Shown: positions 7,636-15,868 of the stretch, piece by piece
Position numbering within the stretch: the first letter of the stretch is position 1
How the letters are laid out: each line of letters begins with the position of its first letter
Assembly (NCBI RefSeq): GCF_011801145.1
Contig: NZ_CP046172.1
Span: forward strand, 1,922,001 to 1,986,000
DNA: 64,000 nt
DNA from: Nocardia arthritidis
GTDB taxonomy: Bacteria > Actinomycetota > Actinomycetes > Mycobacteriales > Mycobacteriaceae
Direction: 5' to 3'
Position numbers and translations under genes: made by a program
Notes under the pieces: model-generated
Told to the model about the DNA's origin: nothing
Databases searched by the model: none
The model's input: only the letters and a program-made list of their open reading frames with translations

Positions 7636-9072
7636 CTAGTCGAGAAAGTTCTTGAGTTCGTGCACGAGTTTCTGGATGTGCCCCGAAAGCACCGGGGCGC
7701 CAAGGTTTTTGAAGCGCTCACGGAACCATGGGTTGACGCTCTGCTGTCCGGAGCTGTTCACCGAGCCCACCGGGATGAGCTTCACCCCGGAGCGGTGCAC
7801 CGCCTCCATACTTTCGAACAGCTGCTGGCACTCCCATTCGTAGAAATCCGAAATCCACACCAGCACGGTATTTTTCGGATCGGTGATCTTCGGCTGGGCG
7901 AGCGTCATGGCGACCCGGCCGTCGGTGCCGCCGCCGAGCTGCGTGCGCAGCAGCACCTCGAAGGGGTCGTGCACCCACGGGGTCAGGTCGAGCGCCTGGG
8001 TGTCGTAGGCGACGAGATGCACGTCCACCTTCGGCAACCCGGCGAAGATCGAGGCCAGGATGGTGCAGTTCACCATGGCGTCCACCATCGAACCGGACTG
8101 GTCGACCACCACGATCATCTTGGCGGGCACGGTGCGTTTCGCGGTCCGGTGGTAGAAGAGCCGGTCCACGTAGAGGCGCTCGTCCTCCGGATTCCAGTTG
8201 GTGAGGTTCTTCCAGATGGTGCGGTCTATATCGAGGTTGCGCAGTATCCGCTTTGGCGGCACCGAGCGGTCGATGACACCCGCGCTGGCCTGGCGCACCT
8301 GGGTGCGCAGCACCTCGGCGACCTCGTCGACGAAACGCCGGATCAGCGCCTTGGCATTGGCCAGCGCGACGCCGGACAGATTGTGTTTGTCCCGCAGCAG
8401 CTGTTCGATCAGCGACATGCTCGGGGTGAGCTGACCGGCCAACCTCGGGTCCGCGAGCACCTCGCGCAGGCGCATTCTATCGACCAGACCGGCCTCCAAA
8501 TCGCCCAGCACGCCGTGTATTCCGGCTGCCTTGCCGGATCCGAGTGCGCGCCGCAGCCAGTTCGCATCCGCCTGCCATCCGGACAACTGCGCGGCGCTCA
8601 CCGCGCCCGAGCCGGTCGCGAAGATATTGAGCAGGAGTTTGGCGGTGAGTGCCGCGGTCCGAACATCGGCCGCGCTGCGTAGTTCTGCCGCGTCACCGGG
8701 GTGAGGCGCGCCGACGGGGTCGATGGGTGAATCGGCATTCGCGATGGTCGCGGCGGCGATCGGGCCGGATTCGGCCGCGGTATCGCTTGCGTCGATGGTC
8801 GAACTATCCGGGTCACCCTCCGAGTCGATTGCGGCAGAGTCGTTTTCGGATGAACCACCGAGATCCAGCGACTCGAATTCGGGTCCGAGCTCCGGAAACC
8901 GCTGCACCACCGTATCGATGGATACGCTCGGGTCGAGCAGGGCGATGGGCAGTCCAAGTTCTTCGATGATGCCGACGCTCGCGGCGTCGAGCGTCGGCTG
9001 CGGGTCGCCGGTGAATATTCCGGCCAGCAGGCGCCAGTAGAGAACCTGGCGGCGGGTCTCGTGGCTGTTCAT
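7636..9072 (-). CDS. VWA domain protein, MoxR partner
   Basis: A 478-residue protein. Residues 1-65 are helical; about 70-135 form an acidic Ser/Asp/Ala-rich linker; a helical middle part follows. From about residue 315 comes a von Willebrand factor A domain with the metal-coordinating MIDAS sequence VVVDQSGSMVDAM and the later motifs LGGGTDGRVAM and VLVWISDFYEWE. The C-terminus ends HIQKLVHELKNFLD. VWA proteins of this kind recruit targets to MoxR ATPases. Its ATG at 9072 overlaps the upstream gene's stop as ATGA. Its own TAG lies 10 nt before the ATPase start and inside the ATPase ribosome-binding site, indicating translational coupling. Confidence 0.9.
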   Translation of the reverse strand: MNSHETRRQVLYWRLLAGIFTGDPQPTLDAASVGIIEELGLPIALLDPSVSIDTVVQRFPELGPEFESLDLGGSSENDSAAIDSEGDPDSSTIDASDTAAESGPIAAATIANADSPIDPVGAPHPGDAAELRSAADVRTAALTAKLLLNIFATGSGAVSAAQLSGWQADANWLRRALGSGKAAGIHGVLGDLEAGLVDRMRLREVLADPRLAGQLTPSMSLIEQLLRDKHNLSGVALANAKALIRRFVDEVAEVLRTQVRQASAGVIDRSVPPKRILRNLDIDRTIWKNLTNWNPEDERLYVDRLFYHRTAKRTVPAKMIVVVDQSGSMVDAMVNCTILASIFAGLPKVDVHLVAYDTQALDLTPWVHDPFEVLLRTQLGGGTDGRVAMTLAQPKITDPKNTVLVWISDFYEWECQQLFESMEAVHRSGVKLIPVGSVNSSGQQSVNPWFRERFKNLGAPVLSGHIQKLVHELKNFLD

Positions 9073-10451
9073 TTCCGCAGCAACCTTCCCGCCCGCTCGC
9101 GCAGCACAGCCACCGCGTCACCCGATTTGGCCTGTGCCTTGGCGACTTTCGGGTCGGTCGGCCCGCATGCCCAGTCGCCGCCGTGCAGCGCGACCGGTTG
9201 GCCCTTCGCCTTGCGCTGGATCGCGAGCGGACGCAGGCTCCAGCGACCATCCCAGCGCAGTAGGCCGATACACGCGGTGGAACCGGTGACCGCCGCGGCG
9301 GTGAGCGGCCCGCTCGACGGCAACCGATCCAGCTCGAGGGTGAGTCGATGTCCGTCCAATTCCATTGCGCCGTCGGCGATTCGGTATCCCTCGACCAGCA
9401 CCGGCTCGGCGAGGTGCACCGGATCGCGGTCCAGCGGTGCGGCCGCCGGTGCCGTGGCGGCCGCGAGTTGGATCCGCGCCGTCGCGAACGGGTCCGCCGC
9501 ATCGCCGAGCTGTGCTCGGTCGTCGTGCCAGATCAGGTCGCCGGTGGCCGTCAGCGGCATATCGGTCAGCTCCAGTGCGCGATGTTCGGCCAGCGCGGTG
9601 CACAGATGTTGGTGTGCGCCGAGCAACTGCCAGACGGCGGGCCCGACGATCGTGTCCACCTTGGCGGCCGAGACGCCGACCCGCACCCGGCGCGAATCCG
9701 CGCCGGCGGTTTCCAGGACGCCGTATACCTGTGCCTGTACCGCGGTGCCGTGCTCGTGCATATCGACGCCGAGGATGAGCAACCGGCCGGAGACCGCCTC
9801 CGCCGCAACGGAATCGCCACTGCGCCAAGTCAATAGGAGTGCCCGCGCCCACAGGTCGGCCCAGCGGCGCGCCGGTAGCCGATCCATCGTCGCGATCGGG
9901 CAGGAGGCGGCGAGTTCGGCGGCGAATCCGTCGAGCAGCACCGCGAGCCTGCGCCGCGCCGGGTCGGCGAGCAGTGCGGCGACGGTCTGGTCCGCCGATG
10001 ACACCAGGTCCAGGTCGACACCGCGCCAACCCGTGATGGCCAACTCGCCCAACCAAGACCGGCAGCCGATCGCGAGCTGACCTGGCACACAGCCACTTTC
10101 GTGATCGCCGTGATCCCACGCCGCTCTACGACGGTTCAGTGCGGTATCGAACCGGTCCAGCAGCGCGTCGTGCGTCGCACCGAGCAGGGCGGCGCGCGCC
10201 GCGGCCAGCGCGGCCAACTGGTCCGCGCCGATCGCGCCCGCGTTCACCTTCGCCACCGCTTCCGAAACCGGAACGGCCAGTGGGGATCTGGCGACCGCAC
10301 CGGCCAGCGCGTGCAGTGCCGCTGCCTGCCGATCGCCGACTCTGGCGAGGCCGTCGGCCAGCGCGTCGTCGAATCCGGACAGCACATCCTGGGCGGCGGG
10401 CACACCCTCCGGCGAGCCGCCGAGCAGTTCGCCCAATTGCGCGCCGAACAT
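9069..10451 (-). CDS. DUF5691-like protein of the MoxR/VWA set
   Basis: A 460-residue soluble protein starting MFGAQLGELLGGSPEGV. Its ATG shares one base with the TGA of the SWIM gene (TGATG at 10449-10453). It is Ala/Leu-rich and mostly helical. A more conserved-looking C-terminal half contains MELDGHRLTLELDRLPSSG and LLRWDGRWSLRPLAIQRKAK, ending in a basic tail AVLRERAGRLLRK. I assign DUF5691 from position in the gene set and general character; no catalytic motif is visible. A longer frame to 10727 exists, but it runs through the upstream gene in another frame. Function is unknown; conserved adjacency suggests a structural or substrate-binding subunit. Confidence 0.65.
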   Translation of the reverse strand: MFGAQLGELLGGSPEGVPAAQDVLSGFDDALADGLARVGDRQAAALHALAGAVARSPLAVPVSEAVAKVNAGAIGADQLAALAAARAALLGATHDALLDRFDTALNRRRAAWDHGDHESGCVPGQLAIGCRSWLGELAITGWRGVDLDLVSSADQTVAALLADPARRRLAVLLDGFAAELAASCPIATMDRLPARRWADLWARALLLTWRSGDSVAAEAVSGRLLILGVDMHEHGTAVQAQVYGVLETAGADSRRVRVGVSAAKVDTIVGPAVWQLLGAHQHLCTALAEHRALELTDMPLTATGDLIWHDDRAQLGDAADPFATARIQLAAATAPAAAPLDRDPVHLAEPVLVEGYRIADGAMELDGHRLTLELDRLPSSGPLTAAAVTGSTACIGLLRWDGRWSLRPLAIQRKAKGQPVALHGGDWACGPTDPKVAKAQAKSGDAVAVLRERAGRLLRK

Positions 10452-10954
10452 CAGCGCACCCCCGCGGCCGGGAACCAGTGCAGTTCCGGGATGGGTGTGA
10501 CAGCGCCGGGCAGCTCCAGATAGGCCAGATGCCGCAGGAACCGGTCGAATACCGCGGCGGCCGGTGCCGGTTCGCGAGTTCCGTTGAGACAGTTGGCAAG
10601 CCGAGCGCCCTCGGGCACCTCCACCCGCAGGTACTTCGCCACCCGGTCCAGCCCGTATTGCAGCACCGCCTCGTCGCACAGGGCGTCGAGATGTTTGCAG
10701 GTGTACGAGCCGGACAGACCGCCACACGGCCGATTGTTGTTGGTGCTACAGCTCAACCCGTGGGTGCTCGCTGTCACCGAGGCCACGTAGACCCGCGAAA
10801 TATCGGACCCGCTGGATACGACGCCCTGCAGCCTGCCGTCGGCGAGCTCGACGAACGGAACCTTCGCCAACTTGCGCGGCGCGACGGCGGGCAGCACCGC
10901 CACCACCGCCGCACGTGCCCAATCCGCTTCGGCATCACTCGAATTCGAGACCAT
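10451..10954 (-). CDS. SWIM zinc-finger protein
   Basis: A 167-residue protein that opens the five-gene set. ATG at 10954 has GGGAGGG six bases upstream. Residues about 75-95 carry the Cys/His cluster CSTNNNRPCGGLSG ... TCKHLDAL: two cysteines followed by a CxH pair, which fits a SWIM-type zinc-binding fold. SWIM domains bind nucleic acid or protein. The last third is helical and ends LPGAVTPIPELHWFPAAGVR. The stop codon overlaps the DUF5691-like start by one base. There are 68 bp between this gene and the membrane-protein gene upstream on the same strand, so read-through from the aguA promoter is possible. Confidence 0.75.
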   Translation of the reverse strand: MVSNSSDAEADWARAAVVAVLPAVAPRKLAKVPFVELADGRLQGVVSSGSDISRVYVASVTASTHGLSCSTNNNRPCGGLSGSYTCKHLDALCDEAVLQYGLDRVAKYLRVEVPEGARLANCLNGTREPAPAAAVFDRFLRHLAYLELPGAVTPIPELHWFPAAGVR

Positions 10955-11022
10955 CGTTTCCCTCCCGTTCGGTCGCGATGTCGTTGAACGTAGGCGATGC
11001 CACCGACAAGTTTCGCCGAGCG

Positions 11023-11628
11023 TCAGCGGTACTGGCGTTCGACGACCCGTTCCCGCGCGCGACGGCGCCGCCGCCGGTACCAGATCGTCCAGACGATCAG
11101 CACCGCGATCAGCACCAGCTCGACCGCGGGTGAGAGTCCGGCGCTGACCGGGATGGGCAACAGGAAGATCAGGGCGACGCGCACCAGCGACTCCGCCGTC
11201 AGCGCGCAGCCCCATACCGTGGTCTGCACTCGGTGGTCGATCAATTGACTTGGGCTAGTGGTGGTTTCGCCGTGCAACCGGCGCGCGAGATAGGCGGTGG
11301 CGGGTTGTGTGGTTAGGCAGCTGACGAGGAAGGCGAGGCCCGCCGCGGCGCTGACGATCGGGTCGCGCAGTAGTACCAGGCGCGGATCATCGGTGGCCGC
11401 GGCCAGCGCGAGCATCAATGCGTAGGTGGCCATCATGATGAAGGCGAGCGCATCCACCTTGCGGGTGCGGACCATGCCGACGCCGAGCCAGAGACCGGCG
11501 GTCACCGTCGCGATGACGAGCGAGCGGACCACCTCGACACCCGCCGCCTGGGTGAGGTAGAAGGCGGCCGGTGAAACGCCGAGATCCAAAGCGAGCCAGG
11601 CGATCCTGCGCAACCCCGCCGGTTTCAC
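11023..11628 (-). CDS. VC0807-like integral membrane protein
   Basis: A 201-residue membrane protein. GTG at 11628 overlaps the aguA stop as GTGA and is preferred over an ATG 45 bases upstream. Hydrophobic segments cover residues about 10-30 (WLALDLGVSPAAFYLTQAAG), 35-52, 60-80 (ALAFIMMATYALMLALAAAT), 85-105, 140-160 and 165-190. The tail is strongly basic (YRRRRRRARERVV). The pattern resembles the VC0807 family of multi-span proteins of unknown function. Coupling to agmatine deiminase suggests a link with polyamine or agmatine handling, but no transporter motif is visible. Confidence 0.6.
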   Translation of the reverse strand: MKPAGLRRIAWLALDLGVSPAAFYLTQAAGVEVVRSLVIATVTAGLWLGVGMVRTRKVDALAFIMMATYALMLALAAATDDPRLVLLRDPIVSAAAGLAFLVSCLTTQPATAYLARRLHGETTTSPSQLIDHRVQTTVWGCALTAESLVRVALIFLLPIPVSAGLSPAVELVLIAVLIVWTIWYRRRRRRARERVVERQYR

Positions 11629-12722
11629 CGCGGGCTGCCGACCAGAGCGGCAGGCAATTGCCTTGTCGCGCAATGGATATTGCCGCCGCCGAGTAACAGA
11701 TCGCGGGTCGGGATCGGGACGGTGTCCCGCTCCGGGAACATCCTGCCGAGGATCGCGACGGCCTCGTCGTCGGTCGCCGGATCGAGTTGCGGAACCAGTA
11801 CCGCGCCATTGGCGAGATAGAAGTTGCAGTAGGACCCCGCCAGCCGATTCCCGGTCTGGTTCAGCGAGGTGCCGATATCGGTGCCCGAATTCTCCTCGGC
11901 GGTCATATAGAGCGGCCCTGGAATCGGAATCTTGGTGACGGTCAACGGATTTCCGTTCGCATCGGTCTCGCGTTCGAGAATTTCCAATGCCGCCGCGCTG
12001 CGGGCGAACTGCGGATCGCGCTCGTCATCGGTCCAGGCGAGCAACAGATGTCCCGGCGCGACGAAGCGCGCCATATTGTCGATATGGCCTCGGGTGTCGT
12101 CGTCGGTGAGACCCCAAGGGAGCCAGAGCAATTTGTGCACCGCGGCGAAATCCCTTACGGCGCGGGCGATCATCTCGCGGTCCGGATGCGGGTTGCGGGC
12201 CGGATCGAGGACGCATTCCTCGGCGACGATGCCGGTGCCGAGACCGTCGACATCGAGCATTCCACCCTCGAACACCACCGGCGCCCGGTACTGATCGAGC
12301 CGTTCCAGGTCGAGGACCTTCGTGGCGTAGGCGTCGTCGAGATACCATTCCGGAAAGCGTTGGCCGTAGCCGTTGAACACCCATTTGACGCCGCGCAGCC
12401 CGCCGCGATCATCGACGACGAAGGTCGGCGCGGTATCGCGGGACCACACGTTCACGGTGGACGTCTCCACCACTCGGACCGCAGCGCTCAATACCAGTCG
12501 CGCGTGCTTGTACTGGGCGCTGGATACGGTCACCGTCACCTGCTCGCCGACCTCGGCGATGGCATTGGCGATGGCGGCGACGGCCCGCTGTACGGGTTTG
12601 GCGCCCTCGCGCCAGACGTAGGTGTTCTCCGGCCAGGCCAGATAGCAGCCGGAGTGCGGTTCCCATTCGGCGGGCATCCGGAAGCCGTCGGCGGCCGGTG
12701 TGCCGGTGAGTTCGGTTCGCAT
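11625..12722 (-). CDS. aguA: Agmatine deiminase
   Basis: A 365-residue member of the peptidyl-arginine-deiminase-like family. It converts agmatine to N-carbamoylputrescine and ammonia. Start ATG at 12722 has a near-perfect AGGAGG. Family hallmarks are present: MPAEWEPHSGCYLAWPEN near the N-terminus, WSRDTAPTFVV, NGYGQRFPEWYLDD, FEGGMLDVDGLGT, the catalytic His region GHIDNMARFV, and the catalytic cysteine in GGGNIHCATRQLP at the C-terminus. The usual Gln in that last motif (CxTQQ) is Arg here. Length is normal for the family. No N-carbamoylputrescine amidase gene is nearby. The gene is divergent from a TetR gene, with palindromic sites between them. Confidence 0.92.
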   Translation of the reverse strand: MRTELTGTPAADGFRMPAEWEPHSGCYLAWPENTYVWREGAKPVQRAVAAIANAIAEVGEQVTVTVSSAQYKHARLVLSAAVRVVETSTVNVWSRDTAPTFVVDDRGGLRGVKWVFNGYGQRFPEWYLDDAYATKVLDLERLDQYRAPVVFEGGMLDVDGLGTGIVAEECVLDPARNPHPDREMIARAVRDFAAVHKLLWLPWGLTDDDTRGHIDNMARFVAPGHLLLAWTDDERDPQFARSAAALEILERETDANGNPLTVTKIPIPGPLYMTAEENSGTDIGTSLNQTGNRLAGSYCNFYLANGAVLVPQLDPATDDEAVAILGRMFPERDTVPIPTRDLLLGGGNIHCATRQLPAALVGSPR

Positions 12723-12739
12723 CGGTTCTCCTCCTCGCT

Positions 12740-12796
12740 CATACACACGTATGACAATTTGACGGTAGGAGATGCGACCGGCTAATACGATCGTAT
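12740..12796. promoter_or_regulatory. Two palindromic TetR-type operator candidates
   Basis: Between divergent aguA and the TetR gene are two related sites: CATACACACGTATG at 12740-12753 and ATACGATCGTAT at 12785-12796. The second is a perfect 12-bp palindrome. Both share the half-site ATAC/GTAT and are about 43 bp apart, one near each gene. They are the natural operators for the adjacent regulator, which is frameshifted in this sequence. Confidence 0.55.
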
Positions 12797-12835
12797 GAAA
12801 GTAGGACGTGGCGCCCTACGAGCGGAGGAGGCGCG

Positions 12836-13395
12836 ATGACCGATCGACGCGGCCGACTGCTGGACCGCCTCGCCGAGGCCATCGCCGACGGCGGCATCGA
12901 GGGCGTCAGCATCCGCGACCTCGCCGCTCGCGCGCAGGTCTCGATCGGCACCGTGCAGTACTACTTCGGCACCAAGGCCGATCTGCTCACGGCCGCCTGG
13001 CAGCACATGCGCGACCAGGCCGACGCGCGCCTGCGCCGATCCGGGATCGCCGACCTCGAACCCGGCGAAATGCTGTTCGGCCTCGCCGAATTCCTATTGC
13101 CGCCGACACAGGAGGACCGGCTTTCCCGGGTGTGGCTGGCGCTGGTCGCCCGCGCCGCGCACGACCGGCGGATCGCCGAGGTGCACCGGGAGCAATGGCG
13201 GGAGACAGAGGATCTGCTCGCCAGGGTTTTGGCCCGCGCCAACCCGGCCGCGAAGCCGAATCACGCGATGCCGCAGCGGAATTGCTCGCGCTGCTGGACG
13301 GGTTGGCCATCGCGGTGCTCACCGAGCCCGCGCGGGTCGCGCCCGAACGGGCCCGGCGCATCGCCCGCGGCTGGGTCCGCGCCTGGCTCGGCTGA
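12836..13395 (+). pseudogene. TetR-family regulator with a frameshift
   Basis: ATG at 12836 follows GGAGG. The N-terminus is an intact TetR helix-turn-helix (residues about 8-52: LLDRLAEAIADGGIEGVSIR, then VSIGTVQYYFGTKADLL). After about residue 135 the frame stops making sense (ARANPAAKPNHAMPQ and on). A second frame supplies the expected end, EAESRDAAAELLALLDGLAI to GWVRAWLG-stop (TGA 13393-13395). One extra C in the CCC run at 13243-13245 would join the two frames into a normal protein of about 187 codons. It is either a recent inactivating deletion or a sequence error. It should control aguA and itself. Confidence 0.75.
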
Positions 13396-13401
13396 GCCGG
13401 G

Positions 13402-14661
13402 TCAGTGCTCGAAAATGCCGTCCCGCATGCTCGGCGGCAATCCGATGATCAACTGCGACACCTGCCTGCGCACCTGGCCGACCCGCAGTTCGGTCGGCAG
13501 CGACTGCCACACCCGGCGGATCAGCTCGCGGGCGTGATCGAGCTGTCCCTGGCGTTCCAGCAGCGCGGCCAGATCCAGATCCAGCAGCGAGCGCCCGACC
13601 TGATCCTTCTGCGCCATCGGCAATTCCAGCACCCGGTTGCGCAATTCCTCGGCGGCGCGCCAATCGCCGATCGAACTCAGCGCGTGCGACTGATGCCAGC
13701 GCAGGATGTATTCGGAGGTGCCGAGGTTGTCGTCGGCGGTGGACTCCGACGGCAGCGCGGCGAACAGCCGGTCGGCGTTGGAGATCGCGACGAAGGTCTC
13801 CCGGCGTCTGCCGATCCTGGCCTGGATGCCCGCCTCGGCCAGCAGCCCGAAAACCGTTGCCGGAGTCGGTTCGGACCCGCTCGCCGCCTGCGCCGAGCGG
13901 GCCGCGGCCAGGCCCTGGTCGAGCGCGTGCCGGTAGCACTCGTGTCCGTGCGCCAGATGCCCGTCCAACCAGGCCTCCAGCAGCGGATCTCCGGCGCGGC
14001 GGGCGGCCCGGCGCGATTTGTAGAACCACGGGAAGGTGTCGTGGATATCGGCGACATCGTTGAGCCGGAAGGCGACGAATCCGGCGAGAATGGATTCCAC
14101 CCTGCGCAGCCGCCGCTGCACCTCGGGAGTTTGATCGGACAGCAGCAGCTGCTGAATCCTGGCCAACTCCCGGATCCGCGCCGGAATGTATTCCGAAGGC
14201 GGCAGCACGTACACGAGATAACCGCTGCGCTCCGCGCTCTCCTCCAGGGCGCGCAGCGATTCGGTCGTGCTGGTGATCGCTTGGGGCCGTTCGGGTTTCG
14301 ACAGCGACGGCGTATCCGGTTCGGAGTAGTCGCTGCCGAAGCCGAGCCGGTCCGGGCGAGTCCGGTACAACCGGCATAGGGCGTCCAGGAATTGATAGGA
14401 CGGCATGTCGAGGCCGGTCTCCCAGCGCGAAACGCTTTGATGAGACAGGCAGCGTCCCGCCGCACCGCCCGCGACGAGCAGCGGTTGCAATCGTTCAGCG
14501 ACCTCGACGAGGGTGTAGCCGTGCGCTATGCGGTGCGCGCGCAACAGCGAAACCCCGCAATGTGATCGAACCGCCTGTACCGTTTCCCAAGTCGAACCTC
14601 CGGCGGCGGCTTGTTCCCGCGCGACCTTGCGGCCGCACGCGAAACTGTGCTGGCTCCTCAC
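13402..14661 (-). CDS. XRE-type HTH regulator with helical-repeat C-terminus
   Basis: A 419-residue regulator. GTG at 14661 has GGAG five bases upstream. Residues about 40-105 form an XRE helix-turn-helix: RIAHGYTLVEVAERL ... CLSHQSVSRWETGLDMPSY, then LDALCRLYRTRPDRLGF. The remaining 300 residues are Leu/Ala/Arg-rich helices resembling TPR-like repeats (for example AWLDGHLAHGHECYRHALDQ and DLAALLERQGQLDHARELIR). This layout is common in large actinobacterial regulators whose repeats sense a ligand or partner. No target is evident. It ends 6 bp from the frameshifted TetR gene, convergently. Confidence 0.8.
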   Translation of the reverse strand: MRSQHSFACGRKVAREQAAAGGSTWETVQAVRSHCGVSLLRAHRIAHGYTLVEVAERLQPLLVAGGAAGRCLSHQSVSRWETGLDMPSYQFLDALCRLYRTRPDRLGFGSDYSEPDTPSLSKPERPQAITSTTESLRALEESAERSGYLVYVLPPSEYIPARIRELARIQQLLLSDQTPEVQRRLRRVESILAGFVAFRLNDVADIHDTFPWFYKSRRAARRAGDPLLEAWLDGHLAHGHECYRHALDQGLAAARSAQAASGSEPTPATVFGLLAEAGIQARIGRRRETFVAISNADRLFAALPSESTADDNLGTSEYILRWHQSHALSSIGDWRAAEELRNRVLELPMAQKDQVGRSLLDLDLAALLERQGQLDHARELIRRVWQSLPTELRVGQVRRQVSQLIIGLPPSMRDGIFEH

Positions 14662-14805
14662 GGCATCTCCAGATCATGGGCCTGTTCCCCTTTTGGCTGG
14701 ACGTGCACCCTCGTCCGCTACTCGACGGTATCCCGGTAGCGGTCCCGCGTCGATGCCCGTACCGTTCTGCGCGCCATGCGTGCAAGTAAGTGGTGCCAGC
14801 TGGAC

Positions 14806-14835
14806 TTGACAGCCACTGTCGGCTTACGGTGCACT
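14806..14835 (+). promoter_or_regulatory. Candidate promoter of the DMT transporter gene, with inverted repeat
   Basis: TTGACA at 14806-14811 and TGCACT at 14830-14835 are 18 bp apart, a reasonable -35/-10 spacing. The -35 overlaps an inverted repeat GACAG-CCA-CTGTC, which could be a regulator site. Transcription would start about 22 bases before the GTG at 14864. Confidence 0.35.
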
Positions 14836-14863
14836 CGCGGTTCCCTGACTCGGGCGCCTCTCC

Positions 14864-15859
14864 GTGGGTACCCTGAGTGGCATAGACGGGACCGCGATCA
14901 GTAGCAAGGTCGTCGACCTGCGGGGCGTCGGGGCGTTGGTGTTGCTGACAGCGTCGTTCGCGATGAATACGGTGTTCGCGCGCTTTCTCGACAGCGGTTT
15001 CACCGTCGCCCAGCAGGTCTATCTACGCTCGTGTGTCGCCTTCCTGCTCGCGCTGCTCGCCTTCTGCCGCTGGATCCGCTGGCGCACCGTGCTGCGATCG
15101 GGCAAACGGGAATGGGGAGTGCTGGCCGTTCGCGCGATTCTGCTGTATGTCGTTGGCACCACGCTGTTTTCGAAGGCGGCGACGCTCACCACCGTCGGTG
15201 ACGTCTCGTTCATCGCCGCCCTGCCGCTGGTCGCGGCGCTGGGGCTGCTGCTGCGGCGGGTGCGGGTGACACCGCCGCGGGTGATCTTCCTGCTCGGCTC
15301 GGCGGCGGGGGTCGCGATCCTGTCCGGCGTCGGCGTCGGCGTGGGGTCGTGGAACATCGGCAACCTGATCGCGCTGATCGCCATGCTGGCCATGGCGTTC
15401 AGCTACCTGGGTCGCGACTGGCACGACGGCACCCTCAACAATCACGAGATCACCGCGCTCACCGTCGGATTGGGCGCCGCGGGTGTCGCGCTCACCTCGG
15501 TGCTGCAGGGCGATGGCATGCCGCACGTCCACACGCACGCCTCCGCGGCCGTCCTCTGGGCCGCCATCGCCTGCGCCGGACTGCTGAACGTGCTCAACGT
15601 ATTCCTGATGAATTACGGCTTCGAGCGCGTCGACCCGGTGCAGGGCGGCAACCTGCTGACCCTGGAATGCGTCTGGGGTCTGCTGTTCGGATTGATCTTC
15701 TACCAACAGATTCCGACGATCAGCGGCCTGATCGGCGGCGCGGTCATCGTCGGCTGCGCGGTGGGCTTGAATATGGCCGATCGATCATCCGCTCCGGACA
15801 GACCGCCTCCCGAAATCGGATCGGTCGAAGAGATTTCGGAGCTCACCCGGGTCGAATAG
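14864..15859 (+). CDS. DMT-superfamily (EamA) transporter
   Basis: A 331-residue inner-membrane protein with about ten hydrophobic segments in two EamA-like halves. The first spans residues about 20-145 (VGALVLLTASFAMNTVFARF ... FIAALPLVAALGLLLRRVRV); the second about 150-310 (WNIGNLIALIAMLAMAFSYL ... ISGLIGGAVIVGCAVGLNMA). Such proteins export metabolites or amino acids; the substrate cannot be told. The C-terminal 25 residues are acidic and cytoplasmic. GTG at 14864 is the start and lacks a clear ribosome-binding site. An alternative start a few residues downstream is possible. Confidence 0.8.
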   Translation: MGTLSGIDGTAISSKVVDLRGVGALVLLTASFAMNTVFARFLDSGFTVAQQVYLRSCVAFLLALLAFCRWIRWRTVLRSGKREWGVLAVRAILLYVVGTTLFSKAATLTTVGDVSFIAALPLVAALGLLLRRVRVTPPRVIFLLGSAAGVAILSGVGVGVGSWNIGNLIALIAMLAMAFSYLGRDWHDGTLNNHEITALTVGLGAAGVALTSVLQGDGMPHVHTHASAAVLWAAIACAGLLNVLNVFLMNYGFERVDPVQGGNLLTLECVWGLLFGLIFYQQIPTISGLIGGAVIVGCAVGLNMADRSSAPDRPPPEIGSVEEISELTRVE

Positions 15860-15868
15860 CTTCAGGCG

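Noticed and set aside
7498..8682. Long plus-strand frame rich in His/Arg/Glu
   Set aside because: It lies antisense to the VWA and MoxR genes, which have clear motifs and start sites.
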